A stretch of 64,000 nucleotides of DNA from Myxocyprinus asiaticus (Eukaryota > Chordata > Actinopteri > Cypriniformes > Catostomidae). The translations under genes were made by a program, and so were the position numbers. Where the stretch lies: contig NC_059349.1 in the NCBI RefSeq assembly GCF_019703515.2, positions 21,424,744 to 21,488,743 on the forward strand, given 5' to 3'. Below the pieces are notes generated by a model. It ran no database searches. It saw only the letters and a program-made list of their open reading frames with translations, and was not told where the DNA came from. Shown here piece by piece: positions 24,052 through 36,800 of this stretch. Numbering within the stretch: the stretch's first letter is position 1; each line of letters begins with the position of its first letter.

Positions 24052-25116
24052 TGTGGAATATCAGCCCTTTTTTAACAAGTGATCTTATTATTTAGATTAC
24101 ATGAATATTAATGCATCTCATAAGCTTCGAAGTGGAAAAATTATTATATGAGCGAATTGTTGCATGGCACTGGAACTAATTTTTCTTCCGCTCATCTAAA
24201 AATGGTAAAATACACTAGCAGTCAGACTACTGCTCCCTCTTGTTCAAAGAGGTAATGACAGAAAAACAGCATCTGGAGTTATTCACACTAAGTAATGACA
24301 AACGTAGACGTGACATGTATTATAATGGGCTTGTTTGACAATTTTTACAGGTTTATTTAAATGCAGAGTGGTTAAAACACTGATAATTATCTGTAATCCT
24401 CATTAATAAATGAAACCCTTATGAAAACTTACCATGGCTTTACTGTAGTAATGTTGTAACCATGTTTTTTTTTTCTTTCTTTTTGGCAGTAACCAAGGTT
24501 TTGATACAATTAACCATGGTTTTACTACAGCATTACTGTAGTATCCATATGGTAACTTGGTTTTAGTAATAGTAACCAAATAATAATATCTATGGTTAAT
24601 TTTAGGGTTTTATATGTGGCTTATACTAACTAATTTTTAAAGGGTAAACAAAGCAGCCTAATAATTTTTTGTTTAGGCCCATATATATATATATATATAT
24701 AAAGTAATAATAAAGTTACTAATTTTATTAAAAATTCAGTTTAATAGAGGTATCAGTATTAGTAGATATCGGCGATATTGGCCTAAAAGTACATGATATT
24801 AATTCATATGACCACCCGGTATACACAAACTCCTTACAAACTCAATTTATTTTTGAAGAGAGAAAAAAATATATATTTTGAAGAGAGAAAAAAAAAAAAA
24901 TTTCTAGAGAGAATTTTTTTGTTGTTGTCTAGAACAGCAACAGCTCCGCCTACTGTACAGGGGTGAAATTGTTTTTCGTTATTATTTTTATGGACTCTGT
25001 CTATAAACCTTTCATCGAAAGTTTGTCTCACAAAATTGGATTTGGTGTGAACAGACAGACCTTTAACATGGGCCAAACATTTGTCTCTCGTGGGCCGCCT
25101 ATTGAGGAACTCTGCT
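24052..25116. other. Non-coding repeat-rich stretch
   Basis: AT-rich sequence with several TAACCATGGT-type motifs (24425-24550), a TA run at 24680-24700 and A-rich runs near 24865-24900. No gene is supported; the reading frames of 101 and 122 aa here have no recognisable domain and one runs into a MITE. Confidence 0.4.
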
Positions 25117-25719
25117 TCAAAGGAATATTCCGGGTTCAATACAAGTTAATCTCAGTCGACAGCATTTGTGGCATAATGTTGATTACCACAAAAATGTATT
25201 TAAACTCATTCCTCCTATTCTTTAAAATAGCAAAAAATCTGGTTTACAGTGAGGCACAATGGAACACTTACAATAGAAGTGAATGGGGCCAATTTCTGGA
25301 GGGTTTAAAGGTAGAAATGAGAAACTTGTAATTTTATAAAAGCACTCACATTAATTCCTCTGTTAAAATTAATGTATTATTTTAGCTTTGAAGTTGTTTA
25401 AATTGTCATTTTAGGGTTTTTTGACATTACATTGTCATTGGCAATGAAAAAAATTGGCTTTAGCCTAACTTAACACAGAAAATGTTAACATGCACATTGC
25501 TTATGTCTTGTGGTTATAATTTTGAAATAGTGAGTATTTTAATGTTTTCAGATTGGCCCCATTCAGTTCCATTGTAAGTGCCTCAGTGTTCCCCATATTT
25601 TTGCTTTTTATAAAGAAAAGGAGGGGCAAGTCAAAATTAATTTATGTGGTAATCAATATTATACCACAAATGATGTCGATTGAGCTTAACTTGTGTTGAA
25701 CCCGGAATATTCCTTTAAC
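25117..25719. mobile_element. Palindromic MITE (second family)
   Basis: The ends are inverted: AAAGGAATATTCCGGGTTCA at the left and TGAACCCGGAATATTCCTTT at the right. The next about 100 bp of each arm are also complementary (CAGCATTTGTGGCATAATGT/ACCACAAATGATGTCGATTG). Partial relatives lie at 58166-58460 and 63458-63620. Confidence 0.85.
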
Positions 25720-26119
25720 AAGACATTTTATACAGTGTTCAAACTGAGTCCTTTGGAGGTCCCCTTAACACCCCCCTGATTATTGAATATCAGTAATTTA
25801 GGTGTACCAACAATTATAAATCAAATGAGAATTATGCTGCCTTCACATGCTATCGGAATGATCGTAAATACGAGTTTCCCACTCGGAAGTTGCACATGAA
25901 CGACCCCTCCGAAACTCAGAGATAATTTTGATACCCGAGTTTCCCAGTTGGGGAAGAGATGTAAACTTTTAACATGGCAGAGGAAAGTATGGTTTCTGAA
26001 GAGAATGACAGGTTTTATTCATTTTTCTAAATGCAGCTATTTGTTAGCACTTACCGTTTAGGTCATATTCATTTATGTATATCAGCAACCATTTGATGCA
26101 TGTTGTACATCTCTTTACT

Positions 26120-27725
26120 TTTCAAGATGGCCCCGTGGATGGCAGCCTTGGTGTGGAGCTCTCCAATTATTTTGTTGTTTTTGTTTGTTTGTCCTGTGGT
26201 TAGTAAAACATTTTCCAATCAGTTTTTCCAAGGATGAACTGCTGAACATTAGGCAGCACATACCAGACAATCTTTTCCCGGTTTTTACTCTTCGGAAGTT
26301 TTGCTGGACATTTTAGTCGGAGGCGCAGCTGTGTTATTAAAGCGCGCTATGAGGCGCAAGTGAGCCACGCTGGTCAAGGGGTTAAGCCGAGAGTGCGGCT
26401 TTCGAAACAATGCTGCAGAGTATTCATCTAGAGAATCTCCGCTCTCTTCTTAACAAAACAGACGAACGACATCTCCTCACCCGTACAAACAAGGACTTTT
26501 CAAACTTGGCTGCCTTGTGCTTCACAGAAACCTGGCTGAGTGAAGCTATTCCGGACAGCGCGTTACATTTGCCAGGCTTTTAGCTGTTCAGAGCGGATCG
26601 CATTGCAGAGTTAACGGGGAAAATGAGAGGTGGTGGAACGTGTTTTTACGTCAATGAAATTTGGTGTACAGATGTAACAATGTTAAAGAAGATGTGCTGT
26701 CCTAATTTGGAAACGCTCTTTATCAACTATAAGCCTTTCTACTCACCACGGGAGTTTTGCTCGTTTATTCTGGTGAGTGTTTATATTCCTCCACAAGCAT
26801 GTGTGAGCGCAGTGCTGAATCAGCTGGCTGATCAGATCACAGACACGGAACAACAATACCCAGACTCACTTATTATTATTATTATAGGGAGATTTTAATA
26901 AAGCTAACCTCACCCATGAACTGCCAAAATACAGACAGCATATTACATGCCCCACCAGAGACAGAAATATACTGGATCACTGCTATACAACATTAAAGGA
27001 TGCATATTGCTCTGTCCCTAGAGCAGCTTTGGGACTGTCTGATCACTGTCTGGTTCATCTTCTTCTGACCTACAGGCAGAAACTTGAATCTAAAGCTAAA
27101 CTTGTAGTAAAGACTGTAAAAAGATGGACCAATGAAGCAGAGCTGGAAATACAAGCCTGCTTTGACTACACTGATTGGAGTGTTTTTGAAGCTGCAGACA
27201 CATATATGGATGAGCTCACAGATACTGTTCCATCATATATCAGTTTCTGTGAGGATATGTGCATTCTTACTAGGACTTATTTAACATACAACAATGACAA
27301 ACCGTGGTTTACAGCAGAACTCATGCAGCTTCGTCAGGCCAAAGAGGATGCTTATAGAAGTGGGGATAAAATCTTGTACAATCAGACCAGAAACACACTA
27401 ACAAAAGAGATTAGAGCGGCTAAAAGATGCTACTCTGTGTGGAGAGGCCTGAAAGACAAAACTAACTACAAGACACTATCCCCCAACACTGTAGGAAATT
27501 AACAACTGGCTGATGACCTGAATGTGTTTTACTGTAGATTTGAAAAGCCCAAACTCACCCCCCTACACCGGCTCTGACCTTCACTTCACACAAACATCAA
27601 CACCTCCTGCAACCACCCTCCTCCCCCCTCCTGCTACTCAACCTGCACTTAAGATCAGTGAAGAGGATGTGTGCCGAGTCTTCTGGAAGCAAAAGACAAG
27701 GAAAGCACAGGGCCCAGACAATGTT
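26120..27725 (+). mobile_element. L2/CR1-like LINE, 5' part with endonuclease domain (dead)
   Basis: Plus-strand frames show an apurinic-type endonuclease: ENLRSLLNKTDERHLLTRT near 26431, LAALCFTETWLS, a stop at 26581-26583, GGGTCFYVNEIWCTDV, VYIPPQACVSAVLNQLADQI, a broken region at 26895-26900, then LDHCYTT and ALGLSDHCLVHLLLTY. A linker follows (27029-27502) up to the pre-RT motif QKTRKAQGPDNVSP. Several stops and frameshifts make it inactive. It continues at 32394 after an inserted L1-like LINE. Clade assignment is from memory of fish LINEs. Confidence 0.85.
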
Positions 27726-27879
27726 TCACCCACTTGTCTTTTTTTATTTTATTTTATATTGATTCCTATATTAACACATAAAAGCAAGAACATATACAAA
27801 CAGAATCAATACTTAACCCCCTCTATTACTCTATTACCCAAAAATAGTACAGAGCATGTAGCGCAGCTGTAAATACCTA

Positions 27880-30800
27880 TAAAACTGAGACATGGGAATC
27901 CCGATGACCCAAAATCTCAAAAGATCTCAACATTCCACTCTCATACAGGTCGCCGAGTGTAACAACCCCTCTCACAATCCACTCTGACCAACAGAAAGGG
28001 GACTTATTGATACATAATTTTTGGTTTAGCCATATGCTTGAGGCAACATTTAAATAAATGTCCGAATTAAATACTCTGGCCACTCTTGTCCAAATCATGT
28101 GCAAATGTGAAATAACGGGGTGTGACTTAACTTCTCCGGTTAGTTTAATAGAAAACCAGGGAGGGGCTCTCTCAGGTGGAAGTGACCAATGAGCCAAATG
28201 CCTGAGACCGAATGCATAATAAAAAAAAAATCTTGGGTAAGCCTAACCCACCTTTGTCAATCAGCCTATGTAATTTGTTGGAATGTAGTCTGGGACGTTT
28301 ACCATTCCAAATGAAGGACTTCGCAATTCTATCAAATTGCTTGAAATAAGAGAGGGGGACATCTATAGGGAGTGACTGTAGCAGGTAGTTGAATTTTGGA
28401 ATACAGTTCATTTTAATAACATTAATCTTCCCAATCATGATAAATGTAATGAAGCCCATCTGTCCACACTTTGTAATTAAAGGGTCAAAATTAACTCTAA
28501 CTAAATCAGACAAATTTGCTGGGAATAAAATACCCATATACTTAATGCCCTGTTTGGGCCACTGAAAGGCACCCAGCTGAAAGGCCGTTACTGGGCAGTA
28601 CGCAGTCAGAGCTAAAGCTTCGGATTTAGACCAGTTGAATTTGTATCCAGAGAACTTGGAAAAGGAATTAATAATTCTGTGGAGGCAAGGCATAGATCTA
28701 GTTGGGTCGGAGACGAATAATAAAATATAATCTGTGTAAAGCAGAAGCTTATGTGCCACACCTCCCGCCACCACCCCTGGAAAATCATCCTCCTTTTTTA
28801 TCGTGGCTGCTAATGGTTCCAGGGCAAGACAGAACAATAATGGTGAAAGAGGGCAACCCTGCCGAGTGCCCCTATCCAGAGTAAAATAATCTGAAATTAA
28901 TCCATTTGTTTGTACCGCTGCTACAGGGTGTCTATAAAGTAACTTAATCCAACCAATGAAAGTACTCCCGAACCCATACATTTCTAAAATCTTAAAAAGA
29001 TAATCCCATTCTACCATATCAAACGCCTTTTCGGCGTCAAGTGAAATGGCAGCGACTGGAGACTGATCATTCGCTACTGACCACATGATATTAATGAAAT
29101 GCCTAATGTTATCAGAAGAGCTACGGCTCCAAATAAACCCCACCTAATCTATATGTATAAGAGATGTCATAACCTTACTTAATCGATTAGCCAAAATTTT
29201 GGACAACATTTTTACATCTAGCTGGATCAGGGAAATTGGACGGTAACTTTTACACACACTTGGATCTTTGTCCTTTTTAAGAATCAGACTGATCCAGGCT
29301 TGTGTCATAGTTGGAGGAAGCTTTCCATTCTTTAATGATTCCGTATAAACTTCTAACAAATGTGGAGCCAGTTCTGTAGCATAAGATCTAAAAAAATTCA
29401 GCAGCAAAACCATCTGGCCCCGGAGCTTTGCCTGTAGATGAGGCCTTAATTACCTCGTCAAGTTCCTCCAAGTTTATCTCAAAATCAACATTTTTTTGCT
29501 CAGTCGTCAGTTTAGGAAGTTCTAATGGTTACACAAAGTTTCTAATATCTTCATCAGTAGACGAAGACGTAGAACTATAGAGATCAAGATAGAACTCTTT
29601 AAAAGCATTATTAATATCAGTGGCCGAGGTAAAAATTTCACCACCAGCAGATTTCGCTGAGGGAATGGTAGAAAAAGACTCTCTCTGCTTTATATATCTA
29701 GCCAAAAGCTTCCCTGCTTTGTCCCCCGACTCAAAATATGACTGTCTACCTGAATAGCCAAAACTCCACTTTCCGTGACAAAATAGCATTATATCTGTAT
29801 TTCAATTGAGTCAATTTTCTGAGGCTATCAGATGACATTCTGCGCTTCAGCTCTGCCTCTGCACTTTTAATATTCCCTTACAACTCCACGAGTTCATGTG
29901 CTTTGGATTTTATGGTGAATGAGGCATACTGTATGATCCGACCCCTAAGAACCACCTTAAGTGCCTCCCAAGCCACGCCCACAGAAGATACTGAGGACCA
30001 GTTGGTCTCCATATAAACACTGATTTCGCTCTTTAACATTTGTTGGAAATCAGGATTTTGCAAAAGGGCTACATTAAAGCGCCAACTATATGATTTATTT
30101 TTCTCCATATGTGGCAACATCTCCAAACTCACCAGGGCGTGATCCGAGACTAAGATGTTTCCAATTGAGCAGTCGACAACAGATGAAATGAGGGACTTCT
30201 ACTCTAGAATAAATCTTATGGACTGATGAAAAAAATGTATAGTCTCTACCAGATGGGTTCAAAAGTCTCCAAATATCTGTAAGACCAAGATTTTTACACA
30301 TCCTGTGAAGCATCACTGTTGCTCTAGGGAGCTTACACACTTTTGCTTCACTATGATCAAGGACTGAGTCCATCAAAAGATTAAAGTCTCCTCCCAATAT
30401 TATATCATGAGGGGTGCCAGCGGCTTGCAGCATCCCTTCAGGATCTTTAAAAAAAGCCCTGATCATCAACGTTAGGTGCATAAATATTAGCCAAAATCAA
30501 CCTTTGCCCCTGAATTTCTGCTAAAACAATAATGACTCTTCTTAATTTATCTTTAATCTGTTTGAGAAATTTGAATTGTAGATGTTTACTTATTAATGAA
30601 ATGACTCCCCTGCTCTTATTTGAGCCAGCACTGAAGAAAAAATGTCCACCCCATATCTTACCAAATTTTTCAGCTTCCTGCAAGGAAAGATGTGTTTCTT
30701 GAAGAAACACAATATCATATTTCTTACGTTTAAGAAAAGAAATAACCTTCCTTCTTTTTATAGGGTACCCCAACCCATTCACATTCCATGTGGAGAGAGA

Positions 30801-31000
30801 CAACTTATTCATATTAACATTTGACATATTGATATAATAAAAATATAAATTGTGTGTCAAAAACAAGATTACACAGACCACATTCCCCATTAATGCAACA
30901 ATCAAACCCTGAACTTCCCCCCGAACAAAACAAACAGAAAAAAGAAAAACATGCGCATTAACCCCGCGCACGAGAGCGCCAACCGGCGTCAATCCTTCTA
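27880..31000 (-). pseudogene. L1/Tx1-like ORF2 remnant (endonuclease and reverse transcriptase)
   Basis: Order on the minus strand: endonuclease (30447-30815, with STWNVNGLGYPIKRRK, VFLQETHLS, ANIYAPNVD), its C-half in another frame (30095-30481, with IILGGDFNLLMD, RDYTFFS), a linker (29529-29789), the RT fingers (29144-29413, SYRPISLIQLDVKMLSKILA), the palm and thumb (28172-29143, SLDAEKAFDMVEWDYL, TRQGCPLSPLLFCLALEPLA), then IGKINVIKMNCIPKFNYLLQ. The RT active-site motif, normally F/Y-x-D-D, reads YTDY (LLYTDYILLF), so a catalytic aspartate is lost. Frameshifts and stops separate the segments. Encoded for its own retrotransposition; dead now. Confidence 0.88.
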
Positions 31001-31149
31001 AACTCAAAGAGTCAGAATTACATAACAGAAAATACTTTGTAAAACAGACCCCAGCCAACAGGCAGAATAACAGAAAAAACATGTAGACTCATTCACAGAA
31101 CCATCTCGAAGGTGTGATCCTCCACAAAACAAACTCCAGCTGATATAAA

Positions 31150-32360
31150 GCCGTTCACTTTCCTCGGACAGACAAACAATTGTTCAGTGATATTTTGCGG
31201 TCATCCATAGTGTCCATTCTCGATCTGGCCGGGAACTTCAGTGTAAAAAACGATCTTCCGTCAATGCAAAAGTTTCTTGGAGTCATGCCACAAAACAAAC
31301 TCCAGCCTCTAGGCAGAGCCAGCGCAAAAAGAAACAAAAATGGCACCCAGCTTCCTCAGATAATAGAACCGCGAGTCAGTCCACTAATATAAGAAACATC
31401 AAATGGCTTACTCCAATGTATTTATGAAGGAGAGTGCCTGTTTTGGACATGTAAATACTTTGCGACCATTCTTCGTTTCTATTCTCAGTTTGGCCGGGAA
31501 CATCAGTGCAAAAGTGATCTTCTGTTGGTGTAAGAGTTTCTTACATTCCTTGAACCGATCGCGTTTCTCTCGTCGAATTCGCAAAGTTCGGGAACAAGAA
31601 AATATTGTGATTCTTCCAAGAAAGCTTTCCTTTGCTTCTTGCCTGGCGCAACACGAGATCTTTATCGGATGATTTCAGAAATTTGGCCGGAATCGATCGG
31701 GGCCTTTCTCCCTCAGCAGTTCTACGAGCCGGGACTCTGTGAGTTCACTCGATTTCCAGTTTATGACCTGTTATGTCGAGCAGACTCGGGAAGAGCTCGT
31801 CCAGGAATTTCACCATATCTCTGCCCTCTTCATGCTCAGGAATTCCAACAATTCGTATGTTATTCCTTCGGCTCATATTTTCGAAATATTCCAGTTTTTC
31901 CTAAATTAATTCCAAATCTGTTTTGGACGCGGGCGGATTAGCAGATAATTCCCTTTCTGATGACTCAAGATAATCGATCCATCTTTCAACTTCTGTCACT
32001 CTTGTAACCAACTCAGAGAATTTTGTTTCCATCACCGTAATCGATCATCGACGTATTACAGCAAGATCCTCCAAGTCAGCAACAACCTTTGTCAGCATTA
32101 CCGAGATGTTGGACAGTTGATGCTGAATTTCATCTACCGACGTGCCATCCAAATCGAGTCCCCGGTCCGCAGGCTCGTCAGAGGCCTCAGCTTGATCACG
32201 TAAGTGTCTTTTAATGTCTCCAGAGTCTGAGGATTTTGACTTCTTTGCTATGTTTACATCAAAGAGCAAGTATGTAACTGGGTGTATCGAATCTCACCGG
32301 ATTATAACATGAAAATAATAAAAAAACTAGCAAAGTTCGCAGAGCTCATGTCTCACACAT
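31150..32360 (-). pseudogene. Remnant L1-like ORF1 region
   Basis: The minus frame 32045-32269 reads a lysine/serine-rich head followed by a heptad-like segment (IQHQLSNISVMLTKVVADLE), continuing in another frame (FSELVTRVTEVERWIDYLES). Such coiled coils are usual in L1 ORF1 proteins. Downstream the frame is broken. The call rests on position upstream of ORF2 and the coiled-coil pattern only. Confidence 0.55.
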
Positions 32361-32393
32361 CTGCTTCTCGCATGGCGTCACCTAATCCTCTTC

Positions 32394-32790
32394 TCACCCA
32401 CTTGTCTAAAATCCTGTGCTGACCAGCTGGCCCCCATCTTCACACAGATCTTCAATAGATCACTGGAGCAGTGTGAAGTTTTGTGCTGCTTCAAACACTC
32501 CACCATCATCCCTGTCCCAAAGAAACCCAAAATCACAGGACTTAATGACTACTGACCCATCACTCTGTTATCTGTGGTCATGAAGTCATTTGAGGAACTG
32601 GTGTTGGCCCACCTGAAGGACATCACTGGACACTTTCTGGATCCCCTTCAATTTGCTCATTGTATTTCTATATACACTTATATTTCCTATTCAGTTTTTA
32701 TTTTTATTCTGTTTTGTTGTTGTATTGTTTATGCACAGGAAGCTTCTGTCACCAAGACAAATTCCTTGTATGTGTAAGCAGCTCATTCTG
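32394..32790 (+). mobile_element. L2/CR1-like LINE, 3' part (internally deleted)
   Basis: Continues the LINE of 26120-27725 after the L1 insert: frames read [20 protein letters not shown], then a tract like [18 protein letters not shown] and VVMKSFEELVLAHLKDITGH, then DPLQFAH. Directly after this the sequence jumps to the family 3' UTR with the tail AGCTTCTGTCACCAAGACAA ... AGCTCATTCTGATA. The whole catalytic RT palm is deleted. Confidence 0.85.
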
Positions 32791-33860
32791 ATACATTTTT
32801 ACACCGTAAACATAGTTTGTATTTGACCAAAATTCCATTATCGTCAGCATGCTGAGTAATATTTCAACTGTCATTTAACTCAAGAACGCACATGTGCATT
32901 AGTAGACCGGCCTGATTTTTATCCATGATCTGAACTAAAGAAGCACAATTTATGATAGCATTGTTGTCAGATTTTACTGCTAATTTGAAATATTTTCTTT
33001 GATCATAATCTTGACCAACCGTTTTGGAGATTTCGGCCTTTCCCCATTCAAGTACATAAGAGCTGTACTTATACTGCTTGTTGTATCCATAGAAAATAGC
33101 TGCCTGGGTGTGTTCCAAAGATGGCCTCCAAGTGAACTAACTTTGGTCTGGGCCCCCTCCTCCTTGGGCTCCAATGAGTAGGCTTTAACAAAGAGGACCT
33201 TTACCGAATTGTATTATACAACCATTGAACAGTCCATGCCCAAAAAATATCACGCCATTACCATGGTAATACCATGTCCAAAATAATGCAGAATTGGTAA
33301 TACTATGGTTCTTTGATGCAGTATGTACCATGGTAGTGAGTGATCAGTTTATTCTGCACCATAATAATACACGGTTCTCCAAGATACTTGAAATAATAGA
33401 ACATGTCTAAAAACACAGTATTATCATGGTGCCATGTCCAAAAAACATGGAAATACCATGGTACTTTTTTGTTTGTGGATCTAAGAAATTCAGAGAAATA
33501 TACACAAACACACACATAGCATTGTATATAGGCAATAACATATGGAGTCACACAAACAGGAGCAACCATATGACATTAAGAAAACATGAAGCACAGTGTA
33601 GTTGTAGAAAAAAAGGGGTATTTTACTGTAATCCAATACAGGTTCCCAAAAATAAAAGTTGTTTCTTAATTGTGCATGATATAGACAAAAATGTAAAATA
33701 TCTTTTCCTGGCACTGGTTTTAAATTATGTTTGACAAAATCAAAATATTCAGTAGAGAAAGTTAGCATTCAACACAGATCCATGCTAATCTTCATCATTA
33801 GATACTGCCATTATATTTCTGACTGTTCGGTTGAAGACATGGTTTAAGCAAAACTGTATT
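32791..33860. other. Non-coding stretch downstream of the FEN1-like gene
   Basis: Contains repeated ACCATGG/CCATGGTA motifs between 33250 and 33470 and otherwise no recognised feature. The minus-strand 3' UTR of the FEN1-like gene must begin at 33860; an AATAAA lies across the stop codon itself (about 33858-33866 on the minus strand), but its use is uncertain. Confidence 0.4.
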
Positions 33861-36800
33861 TTATTTAGTCTTTGATCGTTTTGTGCCACTGGATCTTCCA
33901 ACATCTGCAGACTCAGCCTGGATAAGAAAACCAAGAATGTTTGTTAAACTGTTCAAGCAAGCAGTCCATTTACACAACTACTTAATTAACATCTGACCTT
34001 TCTTCTCCGTGTTGCAGGGAAAAATTCCTGAAGGTGTGACTGTCTAGTTGGCCCCATCTTCTCATCCACCTCCCTCTGTTTCCTTCTCTTTAAGAGAGAC
34101 TCATGAAACTTCTTAATGCGTCCTCGCACTTTTTCTTCCCTTAAAAACAGTAAATAAGGTCACATAATAATTTAATTTAAATCCACACCTAGCAAAACTA
34201 AAAAAATAAAAAAATCCCTCAAGTCTCCCAGACAGAATCAGATAACATTGCACATTCTCATACTTCTTCAACTCCAACTTGTTCAGGTCTTGACAGTCAA
34301 AGAATGCATTATCAGTTAATATCAAGACCTACTTCAAAGGTTTTTCCTTGCATAGAAACTGCACCAGGCCCTCTTCATCAGGCTCATTCCAAACCAGTAC
34401 AGGGGCGTCAATTTGTGGCGTTTCAAAAAACAGCTTGCGGGCAGCCTTGTACTCCCAGTTTAAAGGGATAGGGTGTGTCTTTAAGAATCAGAAACCGCAA
34501 ATTACTCAGGATTATTCAGTAATCCAGGGCACAATTAATAAAATCTTATGTTTGTGAAATAATACTGATCAGTCCTTATAATGTTTACAGAATGTGAAAC
34601 TTTATCAGTGCTAGACTGATGTCAGCGCTTGATTTCTCTGATGTGTAACATTGTAAATAAGATCTTTTCTGAACAGGCACCTTTCTGTTGACGTGTTCCA
34701 TCACACCCTCAATTGTATGATGCTCCTTTATAAGCTTCAGTGCTCGACTTGGTCCAAGGCCCCCAATCTTATCACAGTAGTCACAGCCCAGTAAGATACA
34801 TAGGTCAACAAACTGTGTGAGAGAAACAGAAGACAATTAAGCAAAATTGAAAACACACTTTCCTTACACCAAAGTCCTGTTTTTTAGACGGAATTGCACA
34901 AATAAACAAAACAATGGTTGAGCCATTGTTGTTATGTCGGGCAAGATGGTCAGAAGATCTGACAAAAGACTAAATATTTTACCTCTTTATGTGTCAGCTG
35001 TAAAGCTTCCAATAGCTTTGGTAAGGAGTACTCTGTCACCTCACTGTGAGATAAATGATATTACATACCAATGATATTTATTTATTATAAGTACATACCA
35101 ATGATATTTATTTATTCATAATTACACAAAAGAAGTCACGTATCCCTATGCGAGCACCACCATAGCCATTACTCCAATTAATATGGCAGAAAATGCCTAT
35201 CCATGAGTAGAAATCAAGTGCATGATTTGTGCCTTGTTTTAACTGTACATATGCAGTACTGTATATGCCATAGTATTACATAGTTCAATATTACATAATA
35301 TATATAATAACAATAATAATATAATATCTGTCATAACATAATTACACATGTGTCGTGTTGGTAAAAAAGGATGGTGACAAACATTTTGGTTCCCAAATCA
35401 TTTTTTTTGTGTCATTAGGAGGGCACATTACAGGCTCATATTAAAAATGACAATATGATAAAAACAACAATAATAGTCATTATAAGTAGTATTATTAATA
35501 AGATAATTTTGTTACAACATGTAGATAAATCAAACTGTCTCACACCAGCTGTGAGTTTATGCTGGTTCAAATATGTCGCCATCTATTAGTTTGTATGGAT
35601 CTTCATGGACCTTCCATTTACTATTTTGGACAATCGTGGAAAATAAAGTTTTAGTAACTGCATTTAAAAAGAGCACTTTAATGTGATTCCACTTTAATGT
35701 GACTTTAATCCTCCACTGTAAAGGGATAGTTCACCCAAAAATTTAAATTCTCTCTAATCATTTACTCACCCTCATGCCATCCCAGATGTGTATGACTTTC
35801 TGTCTTCAGCAGAACACCAATGAAGATTTTTAGAAGAATATTTCAGCTCTACAGGTCCATACAATGCAAGTGAATGGTGATCAGAACTTTGAAGCTCTGA
35901 AAATCACATAAAGGCAGCATAAAAGTAATCCATATGACTCCAGTGGTTAAATCCATGTCTTCTGAAGCGATTTGATCGATTTTGGATGAGAGACAGATCA
36001 ATATATAAGTTCTTTTTACTATGAATCTCCACTTTCACTTTCTTCTTCTTTTGTTTTTGGCGATTCATAGTAAAAAAATACTTAAATAGTTTCTCATCCA
36101 CATCCATATCAAATCGCTTCAGAAGACATGGATTTCACCACTGGAGTTGTATGGATTACTTTTATGGTGCCTTTATGTGCTTTTTGGACTAGCAAAATTC
36201 TGGTCACCATTCACTTGCATTGTATGGACCTACAGAGCTGAGATATTCTTCAAAAACTGTTTGTTTGTGTTCAGCAAAAGAAAGAAAGTCATACACATCT
36301 GGGATGGCATGAGGGTGAGTAAATGAAGAGAGAATTTTCATTTTTGGGTGAACTATTCCTTTAAACTAAAACAATAACACTGCTTTTATTATTTAAATAC
36401 ATAGCCTCAGTTGTGTTATTCAATGGTCTCCTTCAAAATCTATAATCAGAATCTGTAAGTCTGCAATCTGCAAATTATTTTTTAGACTTTTTCCTCACCT
36501 GTCTCTCTTTGCATTAAGCTGGCGTAGAAGAACAGTTCCCCCAAATGCCAGTGTATCCATGTCCTCTGAGGCTACAGCATTAACAGTGCCACTTTTAACC
36601 AAATGGGCACAGAGTGCCTCTGCTTCACCCGGAGCCTGAAAGTCAAAATCACAAGAACCTTATGTATGTAGTAGTAAAACATTTAATCAAAATTGGAGAG
36701 AGGTTTTATTTGGATTGAGCTCAATTAATTAGGGAAAAGAAAAAGTCATACCATGATACATGGTACACCCATTAGCTGTAGGAGACGGTGACAGTCTTGA

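Larger units (their letters stand above)
27740..32393 (-). mobile_element. L1/Tx1-like LINE inserted in the L2-like LINE
   Basis: On the minus strand the element starts at 32393 and ends at 27740 in an A-rich tail (AAAATAAAATAAAAAAA read on that strand). A 14-bp direct repeat TCACCCACTTGTCT lies at 27726-27739 and 32394-32407, both copies being continuous with the host LINE. The 5' part (about 31100-32360) holds a remnant ORF1, the rest ORF2 with endonuclease and reverse transcriptase. Length 4654 bp. Confidence 0.92.

Noticed and set aside
24963..25331. 122-aa reading frame
   Set aside because: It runs from non-coding sequence into a MITE arm; no family resemblance.
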